A DNA stretch of 23,452 nt, taken from positions 1-23,452 of IMG/VR virus record IMGVR_UViG_3300037488_000226, one strand, 5' to 3'. The DNA is from a virus. Below, piece after piece: positions 6,596-16,743 of this stretch. A program made the translations under genes and the position numbers. How positions within the stretch are numbered: position 1 is the first letter of the stretch; every line of letters starts with the position of its first letter. The notes below the pieces were generated by a model. The model was not told where the DNA came from. It did not search any database and saw only the letters and a program-made list of their open reading frames with translations.

Positions 6596-6838
6596 ATGGA
6601 AAAGATGAAGGGCGTTGCCCCGAAGAAGAATACCCCGGAACTTGTTGCCGGTAACAAGGACGTTGTCGCTGCGGCCCGCAAGATGCGGAAGTCCGGTGGC
6701 AAGGCCATGAAGGACATGGGCAAGATGGGTGGCAAGATGGCCGCCATGCGCGGTGATCGCAAGGCCCGCAAGTCTGGCGGCATGTGTTCGTCGGATTGGT
6801 CTGCGGCTCAGGGCGAAGGCCAGAAGCCGCGCGGCTAA
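6596..6838 (+). CDS. Small basic protein with repeated K-x-GG motifs
   Basis: 80 residues, strongly basic and Met/Lys/Gly-rich. KSGGK, KMGGK and KSGGM motifs occur in the second half, and it ends DWSAAQGEGQKPRG. It follows the previous gene by 23 bases, with aaaggaa about 12 bases before the ATG. The motif style is the same as in the large basic protein at the start of the window, pointing to a shared kind of function such as nucleic acid or virion binding. No named family is recognised. It is the last gene before a strong terminator. Confidence 0.6.
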   Translation: MEKMKGVAPKKNTPELVAGNKDVVAAARKMRKSGGKAMKDMGKMGGKMAAMRGDRKARKSGGMCSSDWSAAQGEGQKPRG

Positions 6839-6902
6839 ACAGTTCTGCGCAGTCTCAGGCCCTCCCCTGCTGGCTGTTCAGAAACCCCGTGGTTGGGGGA
6901 TT

Positions 6903-6938
6903 GGGCGGGGTGTTATCTGACATCCCGTCCTTTTTCTT
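6903..6938 (+). terminator. Rho-independent terminator
   Basis: An 11-bp stem with two G-U pairs, gggcggggtgt (6903-6913) with acatcccgtcc (6920-6930), has loop tatctg and is followed by TTTTTCTT. It ends the unit containing the 6117 and 6596 genes. A weaker cccc/gggg hairpin precedes it (6885-6898). Confidence 0.85.
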
Positions 6939-6949
6939 AGGAGACGGCA

Positions 6950-7045
6950 ATGGTTAATTTGTCTGTTGGTCGCGGTGCTGCTGGACGGCCTTACCCAAAT
7001 GCGGTAGACAATATCGCAGTATCTCGCTCTTCCAAGAAAGGCTAA
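6950..7045 (+). CDS. 31-residue peptide gene
   Basis: ATG 6950 follows a good ribosome site (taggaga, about 6938-6944). It runs 31 codons to TAA and starts a new gene unit directly after a terminator. The product is basic and soluble: it opens MVNLSVGRGAAGRPYPNAV and ends SRSSKKG. The next gene starts 3 bases later and its ribosome site (aaagg) lies in the end of this gene, so the pair looks translationally coupled. The function is unknown; a leader peptide or a tiny virion protein are both possible. Confidence 0.5.
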   Translation: MVNLSVGRGAAGRPYPNAVDNIAVSRSSKKG

Positions 7046-7048
7046 GTT

Positions 7049-7702
7049 ATGCGCGCCATTTCAGCTACGGTTGGTCCTCTTGCTACGGCAAGCGGTAACA
7101 ATGTTTGCCTTTCCCAGACCCCTGCCGGTGCCGGTGCGCTTACGCTGAACGGCGCTGCTGTCGTGAGTGGTGTGGCTATTCTGGACACTGCCCGCCGCGT
7201 TGTAGTCACATCCGCAGCAAACGAAACGGGCCGCACGTTTACCATCACCGGAGCGTCCTACAACGGGCGGGTTCAGTCTGAGACGATCACTGGCGCTAAC
7301 GCTAGCGCTTCGCAGTCTGCGCTGGACTACAAGACGGTTACATCAGTGACGATCAACGGCGTGGCCTCTGGCGCGATTACTGTAGGCACGAACACGGTGG
7401 CTTCCACACGCTGGCTCCGCCTTGATGAGTGGGCGCATGCTCAGGTTTCCATCCAGTGCGATGTGACCGGAAGCGTGATCTACACAGTCCAGCAGACGCT
7501 GGATGACCCGAATGATCCGACCAATCCGGTTGCGCTGAGCGCGGTTAACTGGGTTGATCATGCTGACGCACAGCTTGTTAACGCCACGGCTACAAAGCAG
7601 GGCAACTACGGTTATGTCCCGCTGTATGGCCGCGTGACGCTTGCAAGCGGAACTGGTTCTGTCACACTGACGCTGGTTCAGGCTGGCAGCGTAGCCAAGT
7701 AA
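7049..7702 (+). CDS. Virion-type beta-rich protein, unknown position
   Basis: A 217-residue, Thr/Val/Ala/Gly/Ser-rich protein of alternating beta strands, with one Cys near the start and one later. A repeated Ig-like pattern is suggested (VVVTSAANETGRTFTITGA, VTSVTINGVASGAITVGTN, GRVTLASGTGSVTLTLVQAG). There are no membrane segments or enzymatic motifs. It lies 3 bases after the 31-codon gene and before the fibre genes. The composition fits a tail, fibre-base or head-surface protein. The DEWAHAQVSIQCDVTG and VNWVDHADAQL segments give handles for homology search. I do not recognise the family. Confidence 0.6.
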   Translation: MRAISATVGPLATASGNNVCLSQTPAGAGALTLNGAAVVSGVAILDTARRVVVTSAANETGRTFTITGASYNGRVQSETITGANASASQSALDYKTVTSVTINGVASGAITVGTNTVASTRWLRLDEWAHAQVSIQCDVTGSVIYTVQQTLDDPNDPTNPVALSAVNWVDHADAQLVNATATKQGNYGYVPLYGRVTLASGTGSVTLTLVQAGSVAK

Positions 7703-7714
7703 TCTGAGGGCGGG

Positions 7715-8020
7715 ATGTCGGGTCTTTACACTGGTGCAAATGGGCTTTGGGGCGGTCAGGTCGGCCTTAAGTACGGTGTGGGCCTCTCCACTGGCTCAGG
7801 TTTCAGTGCTGACAGTGGCGGCGACTCTCCTAATCCTCCTGTCCCGCCCAGCGATCTGATCGGCAATGAGTGGCAGGGGATGTCTCTGGACTTCCTCACC
7901 AACACTTATCAGGTCCGCATTGCTACAGGCTCTGAACAGCTTACTGGCTCTGGCCCATACACTGTAGAGGTGTCTCTGGGCATTGACTTCACACAGAACA
8001 ATTACACGATGGTGGTCTAA
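7715..8020 (+). CDS. Small Gly/Ser-rich protein in frame with the following fibre gene
   Basis: 101 residues. The N-terminal half is Gly-rich (MSGLYTGANGLWGGQVGLKY), with a Pro-rich linker PNPPVPPSD at about 40-48. The C-terminal half is beta-like (TYQVRIATGSEQLTGSGPYTVEVS). The start follows gaggg at a short distance. Its TAA is followed immediately by the ATG of the 768-residue fibre, and the two reading frames are the same (306 bases, 102 codons). It could be an independent small virion protein or the N-terminal anchoring domain of the fibre, separated by a single stop codon. Short Gly-rich N-terminal parts like this often anchor fibres to the virion, which is inference. Confidence 0.55.
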   Translation: MSGLYTGANGLWGGQVGLKYGVGLSTGSGFSADSGGDSPNPPVPPSDLIGNEWQGMSLDFLTNTYQVRIATGSEQLTGSGPYTVEVSLGIDFTQNNYTMVV

Positions 8021-10327
8021 ATGGTTACGACAACAACCGGCATCGCAACAAGCTACATCCAGTTCACACGCGCATCGAACGCGACAGTCACCAACAATGT
8101 CGGCAACATTGCTTGGGCGGGCCATAATTTGCTGACGAACAGCGAAAGTTTTGATGCGGCGGCGTGGACGAAGGTTGGCGTAACAGTTACCGCCGCAAAT
8201 GGCGCAGTCGCCCCAAACGGAACGACTACAGCAGACACAATAACTTTGGGCGCTGGTACTGCTGTTAAGGTTGTCTACCAGACAATAGCGTCTACCGACG
8301 CTCAGTGTGCTATTGGGTTTTACGTTAAGATAGCAAGTGGAACTGTAAGATACGTTCAGTTGCTACAGAATATTGATGTCCAATCTTACGCGAATTTTGA
8401 CATCACTGGTAACGCTGTAGGCACCAAGGGAACCAATACGCCAGCCAGCGCAATCACAAGCGTAGGAGCCAACTGGTACTATATCACGGCTACGTTTTCT
8501 GGCGCAGGAAGTGGTGCATGGATACAAGTTGTAGACGGTACAAGTTCCTCATATAGCCCTTCTACATCAGCTACTGGCACGTTCCACCTCTGGGGCGCAT
8601 CCCTCTACCGCTCAGACCTTGGCGGCATGGTATTCAACCCTGCCCAGCCTGCTGGCTTTGGAACGTATTACCCAACGACCCCTCCGAATTTGCTGGGTTA
8701 TACGCAAGATTTCAACAATGCGTATTGGCTCAAGTACGCCGTTGCAGTTCCCGCTACTAAGTACGCTGATCCTTTTGGAGGTACAACCGCCAACCTACTT
8801 TATCCGACACTCGCCCTCGCTGCCGCATTGTATAAAGGAGGGTTTCCTTCTGTTAGCAAGACGCATAGTTATTATGTTAAGTCTGCCGGGAAGTCGTGGG
8901 TCTGTATTTGGAAAGAAGACGTAACCGGAGGCGCTGCATGGTTTAATCTTTCGACAGGTCTTGTAGGGACAGTTGCTGCGGGGTACACTGCATCTGGTCC
9001 AGTATTGATTGGAAATGGTTGGTATCGCTGTTCTGTGACATCAACCAGCGGATTTAGTCAGTATACCGCGATTAGCGCCGTAGATGCTGATAACTCAACT
9101 ACGCCAATCCCCAACGGAACAGACGGCATTTACATCTGGGGCGCACAGTTATCCGACAGCGCATCTCTGGACGCCTACTCCCCCGTATACGGAGCCGCTG
9201 TAACTTCCTCTGCCTACTACGCTCCCCGCCTAGATTATTCCCCGACCACAATCCAGCCCTTGGGAATTCTGGTTGAGGAGCAGAGGACCAACATTGTTCT
9301 TAACAGCGCGGCATTTGACGCAGCATCGTGGACTAAAACAAACTTAAACACAACGGGAACGCCCGCTTGGATAAACGCTGAGAGCGCCCCTGATGGTACT
9401 GTGACTGCGGAAAAGCTAATCGCGAATACTGTTGCAGATCGGCATATTGTCACTTCTGCTGATATAGCCGCAGGGACTTATACTTGGTCTGTCTTCATGA
9501 AAGCAGGAGGTAGGCCCCGTGGTTTCATTTCAGCATACACGCCTACAGATGCGTACAAAGTAGGCACGATTTTTGAGCTTTCTGGTGCTGGTAGCATTGT
9601 ATCGCAAGTTGCTGGCTCCAACTCAACAATTACGGCATTGAGCAACAGTTGGTATCGTTGCACTGTAACCACGACACTCACAAGTGGAACAGTGTTTGGC
9701 GGTATGCAAATCGGTCCAAACTTAGGCGGCGGGGTTGTCGAAGCTACCGCTGGCAACAATGTTGATGGCATTTACGTTTGGGGCGCACAGCTTGAGGCCA
9801 ACGCCTCCTTCGCCACCAGCTATATTCCAACGGGCGCATCAACCGTCACCCGTTCTGCTGACGTAGCCAGCGTCAGCACGCAAGCGTTTCCGTATAGCCA
9901 AGGCGTTGGTAGTCTTGTTGTGGCTGTTGCTAACATGCCCACGGTCAACCAAACAGCTATGATTTCCGGCTTTAATACTTCTACGTATTCTAATGCCATC
10001 CAGTTTTACAAAAACAACGCCACTAATACCGGTGCTGGCGGCAACTTTACTGTGCTGATGTTTGATGGTGTTGATACAAGCCTCTCATTAGCAACAAGTG
10101 CCAACGATGGCAATCAACACAAGCTAGGCATGGCATGGAACTCATCTGGTGTTTCAGGTGTGGCTGATGGCGGCACGGTGCAAAGCGGTACATATCGCAA
10201 TGCCCAGCCGACACAGTTGGAAATTGGGGGGATAAACGGTAGTAGTTGCATCAACGGCCACATCCGCCAGATCACCTATCTGCCGCGCCGCATAACCAAC
10301 GCCGAACTCCAGACCCGCACGACTTAA
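8021..10327 (+). CDS. Tail or head fibre with three tandem carbohydrate-binding-type repeats and a C-terminal LamG-like domain
   Basis: 768 residues. Three repeats of about 165 residues each begin with an N-L/I-L-x-x-S/T-x-x-F-x3-x-W-T/L-K pattern (about 36, 223, 423). Each ends with WGASL, WGAQL or WGAQLE (about 191, 373, 587), a beta-sandwich module common in phage fibre and spike proteins. An FTRAS motif (about 15) and LGILVEEQRTN (about 414) surround them. The C-terminal part (about 606-768) begins VTRSADVAS and ends [22 protein letters not shown], resembling a concanavalin/LamG-like lectin domain. A close relative of the third repeat plus this domain ends the 12639 fibre. Likely role: receptor recognition on host polysaccharide. 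No ribosome site is clear; initiation may depend on the adjoining upstream stop. Confidence 0.75.
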   Translation: MVTTTTGIATSYIQFTRASNATVTNNVGNIAWAGHNLLTNSESFDAAAWTKVGVTVTAANGAVAPNGTTTADTITLGAGTAVKVVYQTIASTDAQCAIGFYVKIASGTVRYVQLLQNIDVQSYANFDITGNAVGTKGTNTPASAITSVGANWYYITATFSGAGSGAWIQVVDGTSSSYSPSTSATGTFHLWGASLYRSDLGGMVFNPAQPAGFGTYYPTTPPNLLGYTQDFNNAYWLKYAVAVPATKYADPFGGTTANLLYPTLALAAALYKGGFPSVSKTHSYYVKSAGKSWVCIWKEDVTGGAAWFNLSTGLVGTVAAGYTASGPVLIGNGWYRCSVTSTSGFSQYTAISAVDADNSTTPIPNGTDGIYIWGAQLSDSASLDAYSPVYGAAVTSSAYYAPRLDYSPTTIQPLGILVEEQRTNIVLNSAAFDAASWTKTNLNTTGTPAWINAESAPDGTVTAEKLIANTVADRHIVTSADIAAGTYTWSVFMKAGGRPRGFISAYTPTDAYKVGTIFELSGAGSIVSQVAGSNSTITALSNSWYRCTVTTTLTSGTVFGGMQIGPNLGGGVVEATAGNNVDGIYVWGAQLEANASFATSYIPTGASTVTRSADVASVSTQAFPYSQGVGSLVVAVANMPTVNQTAMISGFNTSTYSNAIQFYKNNATNTGAGGNFTVLMFDGVDTSLSLATSANDGNQHKLGMAWNSSGVSGVADGGTVQSGTYRNAQPTQLEIGGINGSSCINGHIRQITYLPRRITNAELQTRTT

Positions 10328-10336
10328 GGAGACACC

Positions 10337-10699
10337 ATGATTTACGACCTTATGTACAAGTCCACGACGAAAGCTACATGGGACGCATTCACTCTGTCCT
10401 CTGGGCTTGTCGTGGATCAGGATGGCTCAGTATATCCCGCAGAGAACGTGCTGATTGATGAGATTGGCCCGATTGTCACAGAGCCAGCCGTTTACGATGA
10501 AGACGGTGACCTTTTGACCCCGGCAGTTATTGACGAAAGCTGGCATGTTAATGTCCGCCTTATTGGCGAAGGCTTTGACATCCCTGAACTGGCGGCGGGC
10601 GACGAAGATACGGAATGGATCGACCCAGCCTTAGTCACCGTTCCTAACCGCATTTGGGCTGGCGGCATGAACTACTGGGTTCCGGCAGTTTCTGAATAA
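10337..10699 (+). CDS. Small acidic phage protein, unknown function
   Basis: A 120-residue acidic soluble protein (many Asp/Glu) with no Cys. ATG 10337 follows aaggaga. The text reads like a small beta protein (VVDQDGSVYPAENVLIDEIGPIV) with a Trp-rich end (NRIWAGGMNYWVPAVSE). It lies 9 bases after the fibre gene in the same unit. Small acidic proteins here are often fibre assembly factors or tail accessory proteins; nothing in the sequence proves that. Confidence 0.6.
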   Translation: MIYDLMYKSTTKATWDAFTLSSGLVVDQDGSVYPAENVLIDEIGPIVTEPAVYDEDGDLLTPAVIDESWHVNVRLIGEGFDIPELAAGDEDTEWIDPALVTVPNRIWAGGMNYWVPAVSE

Positions 10700-10728
10700 C
10701 CACACTAACCAACCACACAGGGGAAACC

Positions 10729-10896
10729 ATGATTAAGCTTGAACTGACGATGGATGAAGCAAACGCTATGGCTAACCTTCTTGACCTTGCTGTCAAGGCT
10801 GGCGGCATTCGCGTTGCCGGTGCCGCATCTGAGTTTATGCGCCGCCTTGAAGAGGCTTCAAAGGAAGCTTCCCAAGAAATGAAGGATGACAACTAA
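10729..10896 (+). CDS. Short helical protein of 55 residues
   Basis: ATG 10729 follows aggggaaa, with a run of 55 codons to TAA. The product (MIKLELTMDEANAMANLLDL, then a basic/acidic helix ending EEASKEASQEMKDDN) is predicted to be entirely helical and soluble. The stop shares bases with the next start (TAATG at 10894-10898), so it is coupled with the following gene. It is shorter than usual gene-calling limits but has a ribosome site, coding composition and coupling. The function is unknown. Confidence 0.65.
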   Translation: MIKLELTMDEANAMANLLDLAVKAGGIRVAGAASEFMRRLEEASKEASQEMKDDN

Positions 10897-11222
10897 TGGC
10901 TTTGTCTTACTCTTGGAGCTTTCCAGTCCTTGACGTTATTTACGATGAGGGCGGCCTTGATAACGTAGTAACGACTGTACACTGGGTCTACACGGCTCAG
11001 GATGAGACATACTCTGCGCAGTCCTACGGCACGGTTTCACTGGCTCCTCCGGGCCAGCCGTTCATCAGTTACGATGACTTGACCGAAGAAATCGTGACTG
11101 GTTGGGTTGTAAGTGCTATGGGTGCTGAACAGGTTTCCGCTATGGATGCATCTCTGGCGGCCCAGATTAACGCTCAAAAGAACCCGACTGGCGGGCCGCT
11201 TCCTCCCCCTTGGTCGCAGTGA
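10896..11222 (+). CDS. Small conserved-looking tail-region protein
   Basis: A 108-residue protein with no signal peptide or membrane helix. The N-terminal half is beta-like (SYSWSFPVLDVIYDEGGLDN, VTTVHWVYTAQDETYSAQSYG), followed by a helical part (YDDLTEEIVTGWVVSAMG). It ends in QKNPTGGPLPPPWSQ. I recall proteins with this WSFP-x-LDV, VHW-x-YTA and KNPTGG-x-LPPPW pattern as common unnamed proteins in fibre or tail regions of environmental phages; that is memory, not a search. The start overlaps the previous stop, and the next gene begins 9 bases later. Confidence 0.65.
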   Translation: MALSYSWSFPVLDVIYDEGGLDNVVTTVHWVYTAQDETYSAQSYGTVSLAPPGQPFISYDDLTEEIVTGWVVSAMGAEQVSAMDASLAAQINAQKNPTGGPLPPPWSQ

Positions 11223-11231
11223 GGTCAGGCT

Positions 11232-11924
11232 ATGACAACCAGCGGAACGTATGCATATAACCCGTCGATTGGCGAAGTTGTGTTGTATGCCTTTAATCTC
11301 TGTCAGGTCCGCTCAACGTCAATTGCTCAGGAACACCTGAACAGCGCGCGGCAGGCCATGAACATGATGCTGTCGCGCTGGAGCAATATGGGACCTGACC
11401 TGTGGAAGGTTGATACAGTAACTATCACGCTTCAGGCGGGTGTTTCTACTTACTCTGTTCCCGCTGACACAGTCATGATCCTTGATATGTACGCCCGCAC
11501 TCCCAGCGGCACGACGAACACGGATCGCATCATGATGCCCATCAGCCGCTCTGAGTATGCCAGCTACCCCAACAAGCTTCAGCAGGGCTTTCCGACCGTG
11601 TTCTGGTTCGACCGCCTGATCAGCCCGACAGTGACCGTCTGGCCCGTCCCGGACGGCTCTGGAAGCCCCACGACGATCACATACTACCGCGTGACACAAG
11701 TTCAGGATGCAAACCTTCCGGGCGGCGAAACGATTGACGTTCCGTACCGCTGGCTGGACGCATTTGCCAATGGCCTTGCTTATTACCTTGCCCGCATCTG
11801 GCAACCCCAGTTGGTCGGACAGTTGAAGCAGGAGGCGGATGAGGCTTACATGATCGCCGCCAATCAGGATACGGAGAACGTCTCTGTGTTTATAAGCCCG
11901 CAGATACAGGGTTATTTCAGGTAA
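11232..11924 (+). CDS. P22 gp4-like head-to-tail adaptor (first copy)
   Basis: A 230-residue protein. An N-terminal helical half (about 10-55, EVVLYAFNLCQVRSTSIAQ, then NSARQAMNMMLSRWSNMG) leads into a beta region (VDTVTITLQAGVSTYSVPAD, typical). Then come EYASYPNKLQQGFPTVFWFDR, VTVWPVPDGSG and TITYYR, and a C-terminal helix DAFANGLAYYLARIW. This layout is that of P22 gp4-type adaptors (tail accessory factors), which bind under the portal ring and continue the DNA channel. The length agrees with environmental homologues and is longer than P22 gp4 (166 residues). The ribosome site aggtcagg precedes ATG 11232. The next gene starts 4 bases after the stop. Confidence 0.7.
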   Translation: MTTSGTYAYNPSIGEVVLYAFNLCQVRSTSIAQEHLNSARQAMNMMLSRWSNMGPDLWKVDTVTITLQAGVSTYSVPADTVMILDMYARTPSGTTNTDRIMMPISRSEYASYPNKLQQGFPTVFWFDRLISPTVTVWPVPDGSGSPTTITYYRVTQVQDANLPGGETIDVPYRWLDAFANGLAYYLARIWQPQLVGQLKQEADEAYMIAANQDTENVSVFISPQIQGYFR

Positions 11925-11928
11925 GAAT

Positions 11929-12638
11929 ATGCGCCCTCATGGAAGAGCAAAGGTAAGTACAAGAAGCCCTGAAGCGTTCGCAATCTGCGATAATTGCGGC
12001 TTCCTGTACAACCACTCTGAGTTGCGCTTTCAATTCCAGTGGGCGGGCAATAAGCTTGTCAACCTTCGCCAGCTTGTGTGCCGCCGTTGCAACGACATCC
12101 CGCAGACCCAGCTTCGGGCGATCATTCTTCCCGCTGATCCCATGCCGGTCGCAAACCCACGCCCCCAAAACTATCAGGCGGCGACCACTGACAACCGCAC
12201 GATATCGGGCCAGAACACGGTTGACACGCGCACTGGCATCCCGATCATTGGCACCACCATGCGTATCACTGAGGATGACGATCACCGCGTCACCCAGCAG
12301 ACCGGCGCTCCCAATGGAAGCCTGAATGAGCTTCCGGGTACTGACCCGAACGCGATCACCTACCGCACGATCAGCAATGCCATTGGCAACGGATCGGGCC
12401 GCATCCGCCTGACTGTTAACACGACAAGCGGCATGATCACGGGCCAGAATGTAACTATTGGCGATGTAGTCGGCACTACAGAGGCCAATGGCAATTGGAC
12501 GATTACAGTGATTAACTTGACAACTGTTGACCTAGATAATTCTACATTTACCAATGTTTATTCCAGTGGCGGATATATTGTGAATAATCCTGCATTGCCG
12601 TATGGTTTCACTGAAATTCCGAAGACAGGACCGCTCTG

Positions 12639-12639
<1 letters not shown>
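11929..12639 (+). CDS. Zinc-ribbon phage protein with FCCH-like domain
   Basis: 236 residues. The N-terminal CDNC (Cys20, Cys23) and CRRC (Cys51, Cys54) pairs make a four-cysteine zinc ribbon of about 35 residues. The middle is Pro/Asn-rich and partly disordered. Residues about 155-217 ([49 protein letters not shown]) fit the repeat found in phage proteins annotated with an FCCH (ubiquitin-activating E1) domain. That label describes the fold, not activity. It lies between the adaptor and the collagen-like fibre and probably is a tail-attached protein. The start is 4 bases after the adaptor stop; its own stop overlaps the next ATG (TGATG). Confidence 0.7.
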
Positions 12640-15053
<2,414 letters not shown>

Positions 15054-15068
15054 AATAAGGCACACACA

Positions 15069-16697
15069 ATGGTTAAGCTTATCGGTACAGGCGGCAATCA
15101 GGCTCCCACAAACAACATGCTGGGCAACATGGCCTTCCAGAACAAGGAAGGCGTTGCCATTGACTTGCTTGGTCTTGCTGCTGGCACTGCGGCGGCACCT
15201 TCACTGATCCCGACAGGTGACCCGAATACTGGTGTATGGTTCCCGGCTGCTGACACTGTTGCCGTAAGCACTGGCGGCACTGAGCGACTGCGCGTCAATA
15301 GCTCAGGCGATGTCGGTGTTGGAACCAGCAGCCCAGCCGCTGGTTACAGGATGGACATTCAGGCAAGTTCTGGCCGCATGCGCCTAACCTCAACAACTGG
15401 AACCAATACTACCGATTTTCAGTTCATAAACACAGGCGGGACGCTTTATTCCGGGATTGATAGTAGCGCGGGTGGCATCTCTGGTGCTGCCTATGCTGGG
15501 CTTATGTGGCACAGTGGTGCGTACCCACTTGTGTTTGGGACGAACAATTCTGCCCGTATGAGGATTGATAGTTCTGGAAGGGTAGGTGTAGGTACAACCA
15601 GCCCATCAGCGAAACTAGATATTAGCACCAATTTTTCTTCTGATAATATTGGTGCAAACATATATCTTGTGGGTGTCTCAGGCGGCGCTTCTGGAAGTGT
15701 CTATGGTTTGAAAGTTTCGACTGGCTCTTCAAATAATGCTTCAGCACTATATGGTGTGTATAGTGACATCAACTATACAAACAGCCAGACAAACTACGGG
15801 GGTTATTTTTCCGCGCGTGAAGTATACACCACATCATACGGAATATTTGCCCTTGGAACTCAGCCTGATTTAAATGGCGGCGGAATTTCTTATGGGGGTT
15901 ATTTTCGCGCAGCTTCTGTTAATGCTGGTGCTGCGGGAAGTACTTACGCCGCTCGCGTAGAAAATACTGCGACTTCCGGTGCCGCCGCTTATGGGCTTGT
16001 TGTAAGCACAGTGGCCGGTGCAAACTCTATTATTCCATTTCAGGCTTTGCATGCTGGCTCTGAAATCATGCGACTTACCAGCACTGGTAGACTTGGAATT
16101 GGCACAACATCTCCAAATTCTCTTCTTGAAGTAAGGGGAACTTCAACATCTTTTGATGGATACATTCAGGTAACCGCACCCGCTGGTGGCGGCGGCGCGA
16201 GAACACCAGCAATTCTTTTGAAAGATGAATATTACGCTTATCAGGGCGGTCTTACTGGTAATCATATTGCTTCTGTTTATGCTGGGCTAAACCTTGAATT
16301 AGCTAGTTCTTCTACAGACGTTTACACATCAAGATCAAAAATCACAATTGGTATAGGCGCAAATCCCGGGTTTGTTGTTTCTAACTCATCAAATAAGGGC
16401 GTAAGCTATACAGACGCAATGATTTTAAATGGCAATAACAACCTTGGTCTTGGCACAAGTACTTTTGGAAGTTCAGCTATAAAGGTTATGGCGATTGGCA
16501 GCGGGACTGCTCCAACAACAGGACCGGCAGATACAATCCAGATATATTCTTCTGATTTGTCTGCTGGCAACACTATGCTTTCCATCTTCACAGAGGGAAC
16601 AACTGTAAACGCAAACGCTACTGCGGCGGCCACACACCGCATAGCTATCCGCGTCAACGGAACTGTTTACTATCTGTTGGCAAACACCTCTGCGTAA
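15069..16697 (+). CDS. Tail fibre with GVGTSSP-type beta repeats
   Basis: 542 residues. Four copies of the fibre motif G-x-V/L-G-V/I/L-G-T-T/S-S/T (GVGTSSP about 83, GVGTTSP about 173, GIGTTSP about 343, GLGTSTF about 460) are each followed by an (A)KLDI-type strand. They are separated by Gly/Ser/Asn/Thr-rich beta repeats. The N terminus (MVKLIGTGGNQAPTNNMLGN) is a plausible attachment part; the end THRIAIRVNGTVYYLLANTS is a small beta domain seen at the end of environmental phage fibres. There is no intramolecular chaperone or lectin domain. It lies 15 bases after the collagen-like fibre. The central part (about 185-445) is AT-richer, hinting at recombination of a receptor-binding region. 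Confidence 0.75.
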   Translation: MVKLIGTGGNQAPTNNMLGNMAFQNKEGVAIDLLGLAAGTAAAPSLIPTGDPNTGVWFPAADTVAVSTGGTERLRVNSSGDVGVGTSSPAAGYRMDIQASSGRMRLTSTTGTNTTDFQFINTGGTLYSGIDSSAGGISGAAYAGLMWHSGAYPLVFGTNNSARMRIDSSGRVGVGTTSPSAKLDISTNFSSDNIGANIYLVGVSGGASGSVYGLKVSTGSSNNASALYGVYSDINYTNSQTNYGGYFSAREVYTTSYGIFALGTQPDLNGGGISYGGYFRAASVNAGAAGSTYAARVENTATSGAAAYGLVVSTVAGANSIIPFQALHAGSEIMRLTSTGRLGIGTTSPNSLLEVRGTSTSFDGYIQVTAPAGGGGARTPAILLKDEYYAYQGGLTGNHIASVYAGLNLELASSSTDVYTSRSKITIGIGANPGFVVSNSSNKGVSYTDAMILNGNNNLGLGTSTFGSSAIKVMAIGSGTAPTTGPADTIQIYSSDLSAGNTMLSIFTEGTTVNANATAAATHRIAIRVNGTVYYLLANTSA

Positions 16698-16709
16698 TTT
16701 GGGTGTTTG
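16681..16709 (+). other. Hairpin spanning the fibre stop codon
   Basis: caaacacc (16681-16688) and ggtgtttg (16702-16709) are perfect 8-bp arms with a 13-base loop holding the stop codon TAA (16695-16697). No T run follows, so it is more likely an RNA processing or stability element, or a weak pause site, between fibre and glycosyltransferase genes. Confidence 0.45.
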
Positions 16710-16743
16710 TTACACGGAAATTTAACTGTATCGGAGGGGATAC

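Noticed and set aside
8018-8023. Reassigned stop codon (alternative genetic code) to explain the TAA-ATG junction
   Set aside because: TAA, TAG and TGA all end other genes normally in this window.
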